Numbered from the stretch's first letter, positions 8,432 through 15,161 are shown. The stretch is 19,310 bases of DNA from CAZQYC01 sp043746555 (GCA_043746555.1 JAYTQU010000338.1:1-19310), one strand, 5' to 3'. The notes: generated by a model from the sequence alone, not told the origin. Translations and numbers: made by a program.

Positions 8432-8573
8432 AAAATCTCCATCTCTGCAAAATCTAAATCGTGTTCACCAAATGCAACCGAATCCTACCCAATCTCGCGC
8501 CGTATGCGCATGTGGCGGTGGTCATGGACAAGATGCATGACTTTCGGCATACATTTCCCGGCTTGTCGACGAC

Positions 8574-8586
8574 TACAATGATTTTA
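8574..8586 (+). promoter_or_regulatory. -10 element placing the start site at the kinase ATG (possible leaderless mRNA)
   Basis: TACAAT at 8574-8579 is a good -10 hexamer, and the start codon begins 7 bases after it, at 8586. That is where transcription would start. No Shine-Dalgarno precedes the ATG, which fits a leaderless transcript. No convincing -35 is seen at 16-18 bases (the 17-base position reads ACATTT), so the promoter call is tentative. The whole divergent region with the methyltransferase gene is 154 bases (8432-8585). Confidence 0.35.
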
Positions 8587-9725
8587 TGAAGCGAAGCAAA
8601 ACGGTTGAGATCGGTGAATTGTTGTTTTGGGTCGTAAGCACTTCGTCTGTCATTGGCGCGATTTACGGTGGACGCTTCAGCGGTACGCCCGCCCTCGCTT
8701 GGTCGGTTGCATATGGTGTGTTTGGAGTTGCTTGGGGGATCGATTCGTTCTCCAACATTCACGAGCCTCACGGCATTCGCGTGCGTGTTGCGCTCTGTTG
8801 GTGTCTTATTCTTAGTGGATTTGTAATGATCTATTGTGTCAATCGCGGATGGGTCGTATTTGGATCGTCATTTTCGTTGGCACTAGCGGCGCGACGCTTA
8901 CCAGGCGTTACCTCTGAGAGAAACTCGTGGCTGGCGGTCGGTGCAATCGAAATCGTCTTGCTGGCATTTCTTGCTTGGCAAGGGCGCCCGGGCACCGTAT
9001 ACGAGACTGGCAGCGCAGTCGCGGTCTTTCTAATAATTTTTGTCTCATATAGTGTGAGAACCACGCGTGAGCGTGCCGCCCGAGACGAGCTTGCAATTGC
9101 GAACGCTGAATTGCGAGCCAATCGCGAGCTTCTGGCGGAAAACAGTCGCGCTGCGGAACGCCTTCGAATTTCTCGCGACCTACACGATACGCTAGGGCAT
9201 CATTTGAGCGCCCTAAGCATTCAGTTAGATGTGGCGTTACGACGTTCGGAAGGCGCAGCAGCTGAGCACATTGGCGAGGCGCACGCGATTACTCGCCTAC
9301 TCCTCAGCGACGTGCGCGATGTTGTTGCAACACTAAGGCACAGCGGTCAGGTCGATGTGGTGGCGCTTATTCGCCCAATGTGCAAAAACATAGGCGATTT
9401 GCAGATTCAGCTCGAAACCGCCGACAACGTAGTCGTCGTGGATCCGTCGCAAATCGAAGCAATAGTTCGCTGTGTTCAGGAAATCATCACCAATGCGCTC
9501 AAGCATTCCGGCGCGCGCAATCTGTGGATTGAAGTCACTCAAGATTCGCTCGGGACCAGTATCCGAGCGCGTGATGACGGTCGAGGCGATACTGAATTGA
9601 AATCGGGCGCAGGTCTTACCGGCATGCGCGAGCGCTTTACGCAACTGGGTGGAAGCGTCGAGATATTTTCGTCCACAGGTTTTGAAGTGCGCGCCACTCT
9701 ACCCAATGTAGAGGCGGCAACGTGA
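8586..9725 (+). CDS. Membrane sensor histidine kinase, NarL/DesK (HisKA_3) type
   Basis: A 379-residue histidine kinase that would phosphorylate the adjacent response regulator. The first ~157 residues contain about six hydrophobic stretches (for example ELLFWVVSTSSVIGAIYGG, VALCWCLILSGFVMIYCVN, IEIVLLAFLAW, GSAVAVFLIIFVSYS), with little extracytoplasmic sequence. This suggests sensing at or within the membrane, as in DesK-like kinases. A charged helix (about 158-193) leads to the dimerisation/phosphoacceptor motif ISRDLHDTLGHHLSALSIQLDVALR, with H200 as the likely phosphorylated histidine. The ATPase domain has the N box EIITNALKHSGARNLWIEV (N303), DDGRG at 330-334 and the final GLTGMRERFTQLGG. 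The stop overlaps the next gene as GTGA. The stimulus and target genes are not identifiable; the divergent lipoprotein gene is one candidate target. Confidence 0.92.
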   Translation: MKRSKTVEIGELLFWVVSTSSVIGAIYGGRFSGTPALAWSVAYGVFGVAWGIDSFSNIHEPHGIRVRVALCWCLILSGFVMIYCVNRGWVVFGSSFSLALAARRLPGVTSERNSWLAVGAIEIVLLAFLAWQGRPGTVYETGSAVAVFLIIFVSYSVRTTRERAARDELAIANAELRANRELLAENSRAAERLRISRDLHDTLGHHLSALSIQLDVALRRSEGAAAEHIGEAHAITRLLLSDVRDVVATLRHSGQVDVVALIRPMCKNIGDLQIQLETADNVVVVDPSQIEAIVRCVQEIITNALKHSGARNLWIEVTQDSLGTSIRARDDGRGDTELKSGAGLTGMRERFTQLGGSVEIFSSTGFEVRATLPNVEAAT

Positions 9726-10363
9726 TCCGAGTTGTCCTGATCGAAGATCAACTACTGGTCCGTCGCGGCATCAAGTCGCTGCTTGAATTATCCGATGACA
9801 TTGTCGTGGTCGCCGACGTCGGCAACGCGGATGAAGGCAAGATCGCAGTTCAGCGCGAGCATCCCGACGTTGTATTACTCGACATTCGCATGCCTGGTAA
9901 GAACGGCATCGAACTACTCCGCGAGCTACGTGCCCGCGACCAACTACCGCCCACGATTCTATTGACCACCTTCGACGACGATGAAGCTTTGCTCGACGGC
10001 GTTAAAGCCGGTGCGCGCGGTTACCTATTGAAGGACGTGTCTTTGGAGCAATTGACCGACGCCATTCGTTCGGTCGCAGCAGGCGAATCACTGATTAGAC
10101 CAGTCATCACAGATCGTCTGCTGCGTGGACTCGACTCGATGCGCGGTAATGCCGTTCCAGTCGAGCCGATTGAATCGCTCACCAAAAGAGAGTTGGAAGT
10201 ATTGCGATTGATGTCGGGCGGCTATAGCAATCGAGAGATCTCGGATGCGCTGGGTACAGTGGAAGGCACGGTAAAGAACCATGCATCCAGCATTCTCGCC
10301 AAGCTCGGCGTTCGCGACCGCACGCGAGCAGTATTGAAGGCTCTGGAGCTCGGTTACCTCTGA
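9722..10363 (+). CDS. LuxR/NarL-family DNA-binding response regulator
   Basis: A 213-residue two-domain regulator, the usual length for NarL-type proteins. The receiver domain (1 to about 120) has the acidic pair E8-D9 in VVLIEDQLLVRRG, phospho-acceptor D54 in VVLLDIRMPGKNGIELL, T82 and K104 in GYLLKD. The C-terminal GerE helix-turn-helix (about 150-213) reads LTKRELEVLRLMSGGYSNRE, then a recognition helix in VEGTVKNHASSILAKLGV. The start is GTG at 9722, with GAGG seven bases upstream inside the kinase gene and a 4-base overlap, so the pair is probably translated together. It is convergent with cysQ; only 9 bases separate the stops and there is no terminator hairpin between them. Its regulon cannot be read from the window. 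Confidence 0.94.
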   Translation: MIRVVLIEDQLLVRRGIKSLLELSDDIVVVADVGNADEGKIAVQREHPDVVLLDIRMPGKNGIELLRELRARDQLPPTILLTTFDDDEALLDGVKAGARGYLLKDVSLEQLTDAIRSVAAGESLIRPVITDRLLRGLDSMRGNAVPVEPIESLTKRELEVLRLMSGGYSNREISDALGTVEGTVKNHASSILAKLGVRDRTRAVLKALELGYL

Positions 10364-10372
10364 AGAATGAGA

Positions 10373-11185
10373 TTACAGCGCCCGCGTCGCCGCCAACCAA
10401 TCCTTCGTTCGATCCGCATACACAAAGAAATGCGGATTCAAGATATCGGCTTTGGTGTTGTAGCGCAGCGGCGCGCCGTCCAAAGTAACGACGACACCAC
10501 CCGCAGCTTCGACAACTCCTTGCGCTGCCGCCGTGTCCCATTCGCTGGTGGGTCCTAAACGCGGATAAAGATCCGCTTTACCTTCGGCGATCAAACAGAA
10601 TTTGAGCGAGCTGCCCATCGAGACGATTTCGTGTGACGCTAATCGCGCGAGATACGCATCGAGCAATGCACCGCGATGCGATCGACTGCCGACCACCCGG
10701 ATTGGCGAGTGAGCAGGAATGGATGGATGAATTGAAATTAACGTGCCATCGCCTACTTGCTTGTGCGCGCCAAAAACGCGGGCACCGACATACAGAGTGG
10801 CGGTCGCCGGCACATACACGACGCCAAGCACCGGAACATGCTCGTGCATCAACGCGATGTTCACAGTGAACTCGCCGTTGCGCGAAACGAATTCCTTTGT
10901 GCCATCGAGAGGATCGACCAACCAATACGTGTGCCATTGCGAGCGCTCGACGAATGGAATTTCGGCCGATTCTTCCGACAACACAGGCCATTGCGGCGCG
11001 AGCGATTGCAACCCCGCGATGATGATTTCGTTCGCACGCAGATCGGCGCTGGTTAATGGCGACGCATCGCCTTTCAAGGCCACATCGAAATCGCCGCTAT
11101 ACACCTCCATGATCGCAACGCCCGCTCTTTTCGCAAGCGCGATCACCGCGTCGCGCAAGTTCGCAGTGACAAGCTCATTGTTCAT
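10373..11185 (-). CDS. cysQ: 3'(2'),5'-bisphosphate nucleotidase CysQ
   Basis: A 270-residue member of the inositol monophosphatase-like, lithium-sensitive phosphatase family. CysQ removes the 3' phosphate from PAP (and PAPS), clearing the by-product of sulfate reduction and limiting PAPS build-up. Metal-binding motifs are present: EES at 71-73, DPLDGTKEFV at 91-100 and WDTAAAQGVVEAAGG with D217. The ATG at 11185 overlaps the cysNC stop by 4 bases (ATGA), which supports both the start and co-translation with the sulfate-activation genes. That context makes CysQ much more likely than an inositol phosphatase. No signal peptide is seen; the family is cytoplasmic or loosely membrane-associated. 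Confidence 0.93.
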   Translation of the reverse strand: MNNELVTANLRDAVIALAKRAGVAIMEVYSGDFDVALKGDASPLTSADLRANEIIIAGLQSLAPQWPVLSEESAEIPFVERSQWHTYWLVDPLDGTKEFVSRNGEFTVNIALMHEHVPVLGVVYVPATATLYVGARVFGAHKQVGDGTLISIHPSIPAHSPIRVVGSRSHRGALLDAYLARLASHEIVSMGSSLKFCLIAEGKADLYPRLGPTSEWDTAAAQGVVEAAGGVVVTLDGAPLRYNTKADILNPHFFVYADRTKDWLAATRAL

Positions 11186-13089
11186 GCGGCGCCAAGCATA
11201 CCGCGACTGCGCAGCTGCACGATGATCTCATCCGCCGCCTGTTCGGCCGATTGTTTCGCCGTGTCCAAATGAATCTCCGCATGTTCAGGGGGTTCATACG
11301 GCGAATCGATGCCTGTAAAATTTTTGATCTCACCGCGACGCGCACGCGCGTATAACCCTTTTGGATCGCGCTTTTCGGCATCGGCAAGCGAAGTATCGAC
11401 ATATACTTCGATGAATTCGCCGGATTGCAACAAATCGCGCGCTAGTCGTCGCTCGGAACGGAACGGCGAAATGAACGACACCAACACGATCAATCCTGCA
11501 TCGACCATCAATTTCGACACTTCGGCGACTCGCCGAATATTTTCGACGCGATCGGCATCGGTGAAGCCGACGTCCTTGTTGAGGCCATGACGAATGTTGT
11601 CGCCGTCAAGCAGATAGGTATGACGCCCCAAGGCAAATAGCTTCTTCTCAACCAAATTCGCGATAGTGGATTTACCGGCACCCGACAATCCGGTGAACCA
11701 TAACGCACAAGCTGTTTGATGCTTTTGTTCCGCGCGCGCTGTTTTGTTTACGTCGAGCGCTTGCCAATGAATGTTGTCGGCTCGACGCAGTGCGAATTGA
11801 ATCAGGCCAGCGCCGACGGTGTCGTTGCTGATTCGATCGATCAATATAAATCCACCGGTTTCGCGATTCTCGTTGTAGGCGTCAAAGGCAATCGGCCGAT
11901 CCAAGTTGAGATTGCAAACACCGATCTCGTTCAACTCCAATTGCTTGGCGGCGAGATGCTCCATGGTGTTGACATTCACTTTGTACTTCGGTTGCGCAAT
12001 GCTTGCCGTCGCGGTCTTCGCGCCAATCTTCAAAAGATACGGACGACCGGGCAGCATCGGTTGCTCGTGCATCCAAATGACCGTGGCTTGAAATTGATCC
12101 GCCACGCCGGCGGGCGAATCGGATTTGACCAACACATCGCCTCGACTCACGTCAATTTCATCTTTGAGCGTGATGGTGATGGATTGACCCGCAACAGCTC
12201 GCGGCAAATCGCCATCCATCGTGACGATGCGCGCGACCGAACTTTCTCTCGCTGACGGCAGCGCACGAATGCGATCGCCCACACTCACAACGCCACTCGC
12301 GATCATGCCGGCAAAGCCGCGAAAATCTTGATTCGGTCGATTGACCCATTGCACAGGCAATCGGAATGCACGCTGTTGCGAATCCTCATCGATTTTCAAA
12401 TGTTCGAGAAAATTCATCAGGGTCGGACCGCGATACCACGGCATCGAATCGGTCGATTCCGTAATGTTGTCGCCTCTCAGCGCCGACATGGGTATCGCGG
12501 TGAATTCATCTATGCCGATCTGCGCGGCGAATTCACGATAGTGCCGCACGATGCAGTCGAATTCTTCTTCCTCGTAGCCGATCAGGTCCATCTTGTTTAC
12601 GGCCAACACAACGTGACGAATGCCCAGCAGCGAAACGATGTAGCTATGCCGGCGAGTTTGCGTTAATACGCCCTTGCGTGCATCGATCAATATCACCGCG
12701 GCGTCCGCAGTCGATGCGCCGGTCACCATGTTGCGCGTGTACTGCTCGTGTCCCGGCGTATCCGCAACGATGAATTTACGTTTGTCGGTAGAGAAAAATC
12801 GATACGCGACATCGATAGTAATGCCCTGCTCGCGTTCCGCCGCAAGACCATCGACCAACAACGCGAAATCAAGATCTCCACCTTGGGTGCCGACTTTTTT
12901 GGAGTCGGCTTCCAGCGCGGCAAGCTGATCCTCGAAAATCATTTTCGATTCGAACAACAATCGACCGATCAGCGTGGATTTACCGTCATCGACACTTCCG
13001 CAGGTGATAAAGCGCAACAGACTCTTGTGTTCGTGTGCTTTAAGATAGCCTTCGATGTCGTCGGCAATGAGTTCGGATTTATGCGCCAC
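11182..13089 (-). CDS. cysNC: Bifunctional sulfate adenylyltransferase large subunit / APS kinase CysNC
   Basis: A 635-residue fusion of CysN, the GTPase subunit that drives APS formation with CysD, and CysC, which phosphorylates APS to PAPS. The CysN part (about 1-445) has G1 GSVDDGKSTLIGRLLFES (31-48), G3 DTPGHEQYTRNM (110-121) and G4 NKMDL (165-169), followed by EF-Tu-like beta domains. The CysC part (about 455-635) has P-loop GLSGAGKST (467-475), LLDGDNIRHGLNKDVGF and the SFISPFRSERRLAR segment. I chose GTG at 13089: it overlaps the cysD stop as TAGTG, has GAGGGG upstream inside cysD, and gives MAHKSELIADDIEGYL, a normal CysN N-terminus. The frame stays open 159 bases further upstream, but that extension lies inside cysD and is not family-like. 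CysNC fusions are common in proteobacteria. Confidence 0.95.
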   Translation of the reverse strand: MAHKSELIADDIEGYLKAHEHKSLLRFITCGSVDDGKSTLIGRLLFESKMIFEDQLAALEADSKKVGTQGGDLDFALLVDGLAAEREQGITIDVAYRFFSTDKRKFIVADTPGHEQYTRNMVTGASTADAAVILIDARKGVLTQTRRHSYIVSLLGIRHVVLAVNKMDLIGYEEEEFDCIVRHYREFAAQIGIDEFTAIPMSALRGDNITESTDSMPWYRGPTLMNFLEHLKIDEDSQQRAFRLPVQWVNRPNQDFRGFAGMIASGVVSVGDRIRALPSARESSVARIVTMDGDLPRAVAGQSITITLKDEIDVSRGDVLVKSDSPAGVADQFQATVIWMHEQPMLPGRPYLLKIGAKTATASIAQPKYKVNVNTMEHLAAKQLELNEIGVCNLNLDRPIAFDAYNENRETGGFILIDRISNDTVGAGLIQFALRRADNIHWQALDVNKTARAEQKHQTACALWFTGLSGAGKSTIANLVEKKLFALGRHTYLLDGDNIRHGLNKDVGFTDADRVENIRRVAEVSKLMVDAGLIVLVSFISPFRSERRLARDLLQSGEFIEVYVDTSLADAEKRDPKGLYARARRGEIKNFTGIDSPYEPPEHAEIHLDTAKQSAEQAADEIIVQLRSRGMLGAA

Positions 13090-14003
13090 TAGAAGTACCC
13101 CTCTTGCTTCTTCTTCTCCATCGATCCGGAGGAGTCGTGATCGATCATCCGACCTTGGCGCTCGGACGTCGTCGTGAGGAGCATCTCTTGAATGATTGCC
13201 GGCAACGTATCGGCGCGGCTTTCGATCGCACCGGTTAGGGGATAACAACCCAAGGTGCGGAAGCGGACGTACTTTTGTTGGGGTTTTTCACCGGGCTTCA
13301 GCGGCATGCGGTCGTCGTCCACCATGATGAGCGTGCCGTCACGCTCGACCACCGGTCGCGGCGCAGAGTAGTACAAGGGCACGATGGGAATTTGTTTGAG
13401 ATAGATGTACTGCCAGATGTCGAGTTCGGTCCAATTCGACAGCGGAAACACGCGCAGACTTTCGCCCTTGGATTTGCGCGCGTTATACAACTGCCACAGC
13501 TCCGGACGCTGGCGCTTGGGGTCCCAGCGATGTTGTTGCGTACGGAACGACACGACGCGCTCTTTGGCACGTGATTTTTCTTCGTCACGACGGCCGCCGC
13601 CAAACGCGGCATCGAAACCATGCTCATCGAGCGCTTGTCGCAAACCTTGCGTCTTCATCACATCCGTGTGTACGCCCGAACCATGCGTAAACGGCCCCAC
13701 ACCTTGGCGAACGCCGTCCGCGTTTATGTGAACCAGCAATTCAAGATCAAGCTCTTTCACTACTCGATCGCGAAACGCAATCATCTCGCGAAATTTCCAA
13801 GTCGTGTCCACGTGCAGCAAGGGAAACGGCAGCTTGGCGGGATAGAATGCCTTGAGCGCCAACTGCAGCATCACCGAGCTGTCCTTGCCGATCGAATACA
13901 ACATCACGGGCTTTTCGCACTCGGCCACCACCTCGCGCATGATGTGGATGCTTTCCGCTTCGAGGCGTTCGAGATGCGTGAGTTGAGTTTTGGTAAGGGT
14001 CAT
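13089..14003 (-). CDS. cysD: Sulfate adenylyltransferase small subunit CysD
   Basis: A 304-residue CysD, close to the usual ~302. With CysN it adenylylates sulfate to APS in the cytoplasm. The PP-loop motif SIGKDSSVMLQLA is at 37-49, followed by FPLLHVDTTWKFREMI. Further marks are FDAAFGGGRRDEEKSRAKER, SNWTELDIWQYI and LGCYPLTGAIES, and the end EKKKQEGYF is typical. The ATG at 14003 (MTLTKTQLTHLERLEAESI) was chosen because it matches the family N-terminus; the frame can be extended to a TTG at 14060, but those 19 residues look like leader sequence. There is no good Shine-Dalgarno; instead the upstream RNA can fold over the start (see the leader feature). It is the first gene of cysD-cysNC-cysQ, with overlaps at both internal junctions. 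Confidence 0.95.
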   Translation of the reverse strand: MTLTKTQLTHLERLEAESIHIMREVVAECEKPVMLYSIGKDSSVMLQLALKAFYPAKLPFPLLHVDTTWKFREMIAFRDRVVKELDLELLVHINADGVRQGVGPFTHGSGVHTDVMKTQGLRQALDEHGFDAAFGGGRRDEEKSRAKERVVSFRTQQHRWDPKRQRPELWQLYNARKSKGESLRVFPLSNWTELDIWQYIYLKQIPIVPLYYSAPRPVVERDGTLIMVDDDRMPLKPGEKPQQKYVRFRTLGCYPLTGAIESRADTLPAIIQEMLLTTTSERQGRMIDHDSSGSMEKKKQEGYF

Positions 14004-14007
14004 AAAG

Positions 14008-14071
14008 CCAATGGCAGGGCAACAATTGTGGAATTGTTTCACGACCGCACGGCGCTGCAAATCGCCATTGG
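14008..14071 (-). promoter_or_regulatory. Folded leader upstream of cysD that could hide the start
   Basis: In the minus-strand transcript, CCAATGGC (14064-14071) is complementary over 8 bases to GCCATTGG (14008-14015), which ends 4 bases before the cysD ATG. Between the arms lies a perfect 7-bp palindrome, AACAATT-CCAC-AATTGTT (14021-14038). A nested two-stem structure would cover the ribosome entry region, and no usual Shine-Dalgarno is seen. Alternatively the AT-rich palindrome is a DNA operator for a sulfur regulator. It does not match any riboswitch I know. The complementarity is certain; the role is inferred. Confidence 0.4.
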
Positions 14072-14201
14072 TTGGCTGAGCAAACGGAAGGTTCTATAGA
14101 CGTACGGTGAGTTGCGCTAGAGAAGAACGCTGACGCCACGGTCGGTAGCAATCGCATCGCGAGGACGCTGACGCTACAGTAAGCTGCTACGCGTCCTATC
14201 T

Positions 14202-14245
14202 AATCTTTTAGAGTCAACTGTTTTGACAAATGACTCTAAAAGATT
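14202..14245. repeat. 15-bp perfect inverted repeat abutting the tRNA-Pro 3' end
   Basis: The left arm AATCTTTTAGAGTCA (14202-14216) and right arm TGACTCTAAAAGATT (14231-14245) are exact reverse complements around a 14-base spacer. The spacer can itself form TGT-CAAA-ACA (minus strand) after a 2x2 internal mismatch. The right arm ends on the base that encodes the terminal A of the tRNA CCA. No T-tract follows on either strand, so it is not a standard intrinsic terminator. It could be a processing/termination hairpin for the tRNA precursor, a protein-binding palindrome, or a trace of integration at the tRNA. Confidence 0.7.
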
Positions 14246-14321
14246 GGTCGGGGCGACAAGATTTGAACTTGCGACCCCTTGCACCCCATGCAAGTGCGCT
14301 ACCAGGCTGCGCCACGCCCCG
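14245..14321 (-). tRNA. tRNA-Pro, anticodon GGG
   Basis: A 77-nucleotide cloverleaf with encoded CCA. The acceptor stem pairs CGGGGCG with CGCCCCG, followed by discriminator A and CCA. The D arm is GCGC-AGCCTGGTA-GCGC, the anticodon arm CTTGC-ATGGGGT-GCAAG (anticodon GGG), the variable loop GGGTC, and the T arm GCAAG-TTCAAAT-CTTGT with one G-U pair. It closely resembles proteobacterial tRNA-Pro(GGG). It lies downstream of the ihfA-merR genes on the same strand, as I recall for Pseudomonas. Confidence 0.96.
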
Positions 14322-14328
14322 ACCGGAG

Positions 14329-14362
14329 AAAAACATTGCGCCCGCAAATCGAACGCGGGCGC
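14329..14362 (-). terminator. Terminator-like hairpin just upstream of tRNA-Pro
   Basis: On the minus strand, GCGCCCGC (14355-14362) and GCGGGCGC (14338-14345) form a perfect 8-bp GC stem with a 9-base loop. A TTTTT tract (14329-14333) follows after four bases. This looks like an intrinsic terminator for transcripts coming from merR, sitting 7 bases before the mature tRNA 5' end. The stem is certain; the gap between stem and T-tract makes its efficiency uncertain. Confidence 0.6.
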
Positions 14363-14364
14363 GG

Positions 14365-14370
14365 ATCATA
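14365..14370 (-). promoter_or_regulatory. -10 element of a likely tRNA-Pro promoter
   Basis: TATGAT on the minus strand is followed by a very GC-rich discriminator (CCGCGCCCGCG), the pattern of growth-rate-controlled stable RNA promoters. The start site would fall near 14358, about 37 bases before the mature tRNA and inside the 5' arm of the hairpin described separately. The -35 position reads roughly TAGTTT at 17 bases, a poor match. Confidence 0.45.
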
Positions 14371-14420
14371 TCGGATCACTCACTGCGAAACTAGCGACGA
14401 GCCCACTGTGACGCCATAGA

Positions 14421-14511
14421 TGGCGGAATTGGTCGCAGGAGATTGCTCCTGCGACCCCTGCATTTCCTACGTCCATGTAGGTCAGGAATACAGGAGCAAT
14501 TTCTACCGCCG
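14421..14511. repeat. REP/MITE-like palindromic element overlapping the merR stop
   Basis: The ends GGCGGAATTG and CAATTTCTACCGCC are inverted repeats with a 4-base indel. Inside lies a perfect 11-bp hairpin GGTCGCAGGAG-ATTG-CTCCTGCGACC (14431-14456) and a second one, CCTAC-GTCCAT-GTAGG (14466-14481). ATTGCTCCTG (14442-14451) recurs inverted as CAGGAGCAAT (14491-14500), so the left hairpin and a long-range stem compete. The nested architecture resembles dispersed intergenic elements of gammaproteobacteria. It covers the stop codon of the MerR-family gene (14503-14505). No T-tract is present. Copy number cannot be judged from one copy. Confidence 0.5.
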
Positions 14512-14859
14512 CAGAATCTTAAGCACTTCTTCCAACTCAAGCCTTATCTGTCGCACTATTTGCTGAGCTTGTGAAACATCCTCCCGAGCGTCATCGCCTT
14601 GGAGCCGGTTGCGCGCGCCGCCGATAGTGAATCCTTGTTCGTACAATAAACTTCGAATTTGTCGAATAACCAACACATCTTGGCGCTGATAGTAACGGCG
14701 ATTGCCGCGACGTTTCACCGGCTTGAGTTGCGGAAACTCCTGTTCCCAGTAGCGCAACACATGCGGCTTTACCCCGCATAGCTCACTGACTTCGCCAATG
14801 GTGAAGTAGCGCTTGCCCGGAATGACGGGCAGTTCGCTGTTATTCCCTGCTTCCAGCAT
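14503..14859 (-). CDS. MerR-family transcriptional regulator (short, ihfA-linked type)
   Basis: A 118-residue one-domain regulator, essentially the MerR winged helix with a short coiled tail and no room for a large effector domain. The DNA-binding part reads FTIGEVSELCGVKPHVLRYW, continuing EQEFPQLKPVKRRGNRRYY. It matches closely, from memory, the small MerR-like protein that follows ihfA in Pseudomonas. The tail (about 90-118, QIVRQIRLELEEVLKILRR) is a predicted dimerisation helix. The ATG at 14859 overlaps the end of ihfA by 20 bases, and MLEAGNNSELPVIPGKRYF fits the family N-terminus. There are no cysteines beyond the single C28, so metal sensing like MerR itself is unlikely. Its targets are unknown. 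The stop lies inside a palindromic element, so its mRNA 3' end should be strongly folded. Confidence 0.9.
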   Translation of the reverse strand: MLEAGNNSELPVIPGKRYFTIGEVSELCGVKPHVLRYWEQEFPQLKPVKRRGNRRYYQRQDVLVIRQIRSLLYEQGFTIGGARNRLQGDDAREDVSQAQQIVRQIRLELEEVLKILRR

Positions 14860-15142
14860 AGGCCTCCACTCTCGCCTTTAGTTTTTGTCCCGGCCGAAAA
14901 GTCACGACTCGCCGTGCGCAGATCGGGATTTCCTCGCCGGTTTTCGGATTGCGTCCGGGACGTTGGTTTTTGTCGCGCAAATCGAAGTTCCCAAAACCCG
15001 ACAATTTGATTTGTTCACCCGTGGCCAACGATGCACGCAACTCTTCGAAGAATAGATCGACCAACTCCCGCGCCTCGCGTTTGTTGAGGCCCAGTTGATC
15101 GAACAAGGCTTCCGCAATTTCCGCTTTGGTGAGTGCAGCCAT
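14840..15142 (-). CDS. ihfA: Integration host factor alpha subunit IhfA
   Basis: A 100-residue IhfA, the usual size, which pairs with IhfB to bind and sharply bend DNA in transcription, recombination and replication. It starts MAALTKAEIAEALFDQLGLN and carries the DNA-binding arm GFGNFDLRDKNQRPGRNPKT with the intercalating proline, followed by EEIPICARRVVTFRPGQKLK. I chose the ATG at 15142: GGGGA lies about 11 bases upstream and the protein begins as the family does. An in-frame ATG at 15160 would add six residues and has no Shine-Dalgarno. It lies 19 bases after pheT, the same order as in E. coli, and overlaps the MerR-family gene by 20 bases. Confidence 0.96.
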   Translation of the reverse strand: MAALTKAEIAEALFDQLGLNKREARELVDLFFEELRASLATGEQIKLSGFGNFDLRDKNQRPGRNPKTGEEIPICARRVVTFRPGQKLKARVEAYAGSRE

Positions 15143-15161
15143 ACGCCGGGAATTCCCCATT

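Noticed and set aside
13090..13248. Upstream extension of cysNC to an ATG-like start at 13248 (53 extra codons).
   Set aside because: It lies wholly inside cysD in another frame and is arginine-rich with no CysN features. The GTG at 13089 overlaps the cysD stop, has a good Shine-Dalgarno and gives the family N-terminus.
14004..14060. Upstream TTG start for cysD adding 19 residues.
   Set aside because: The added residues do not look like CysD, the ATG at 14003 gives normal length, and the region is better explained as a structured leader.
14102..14244. A small RNA gene between the cysD leader and tRNA-Pro.
   Set aside because: There are repeats but no convincing promoter plus terminator pair on the same strand.
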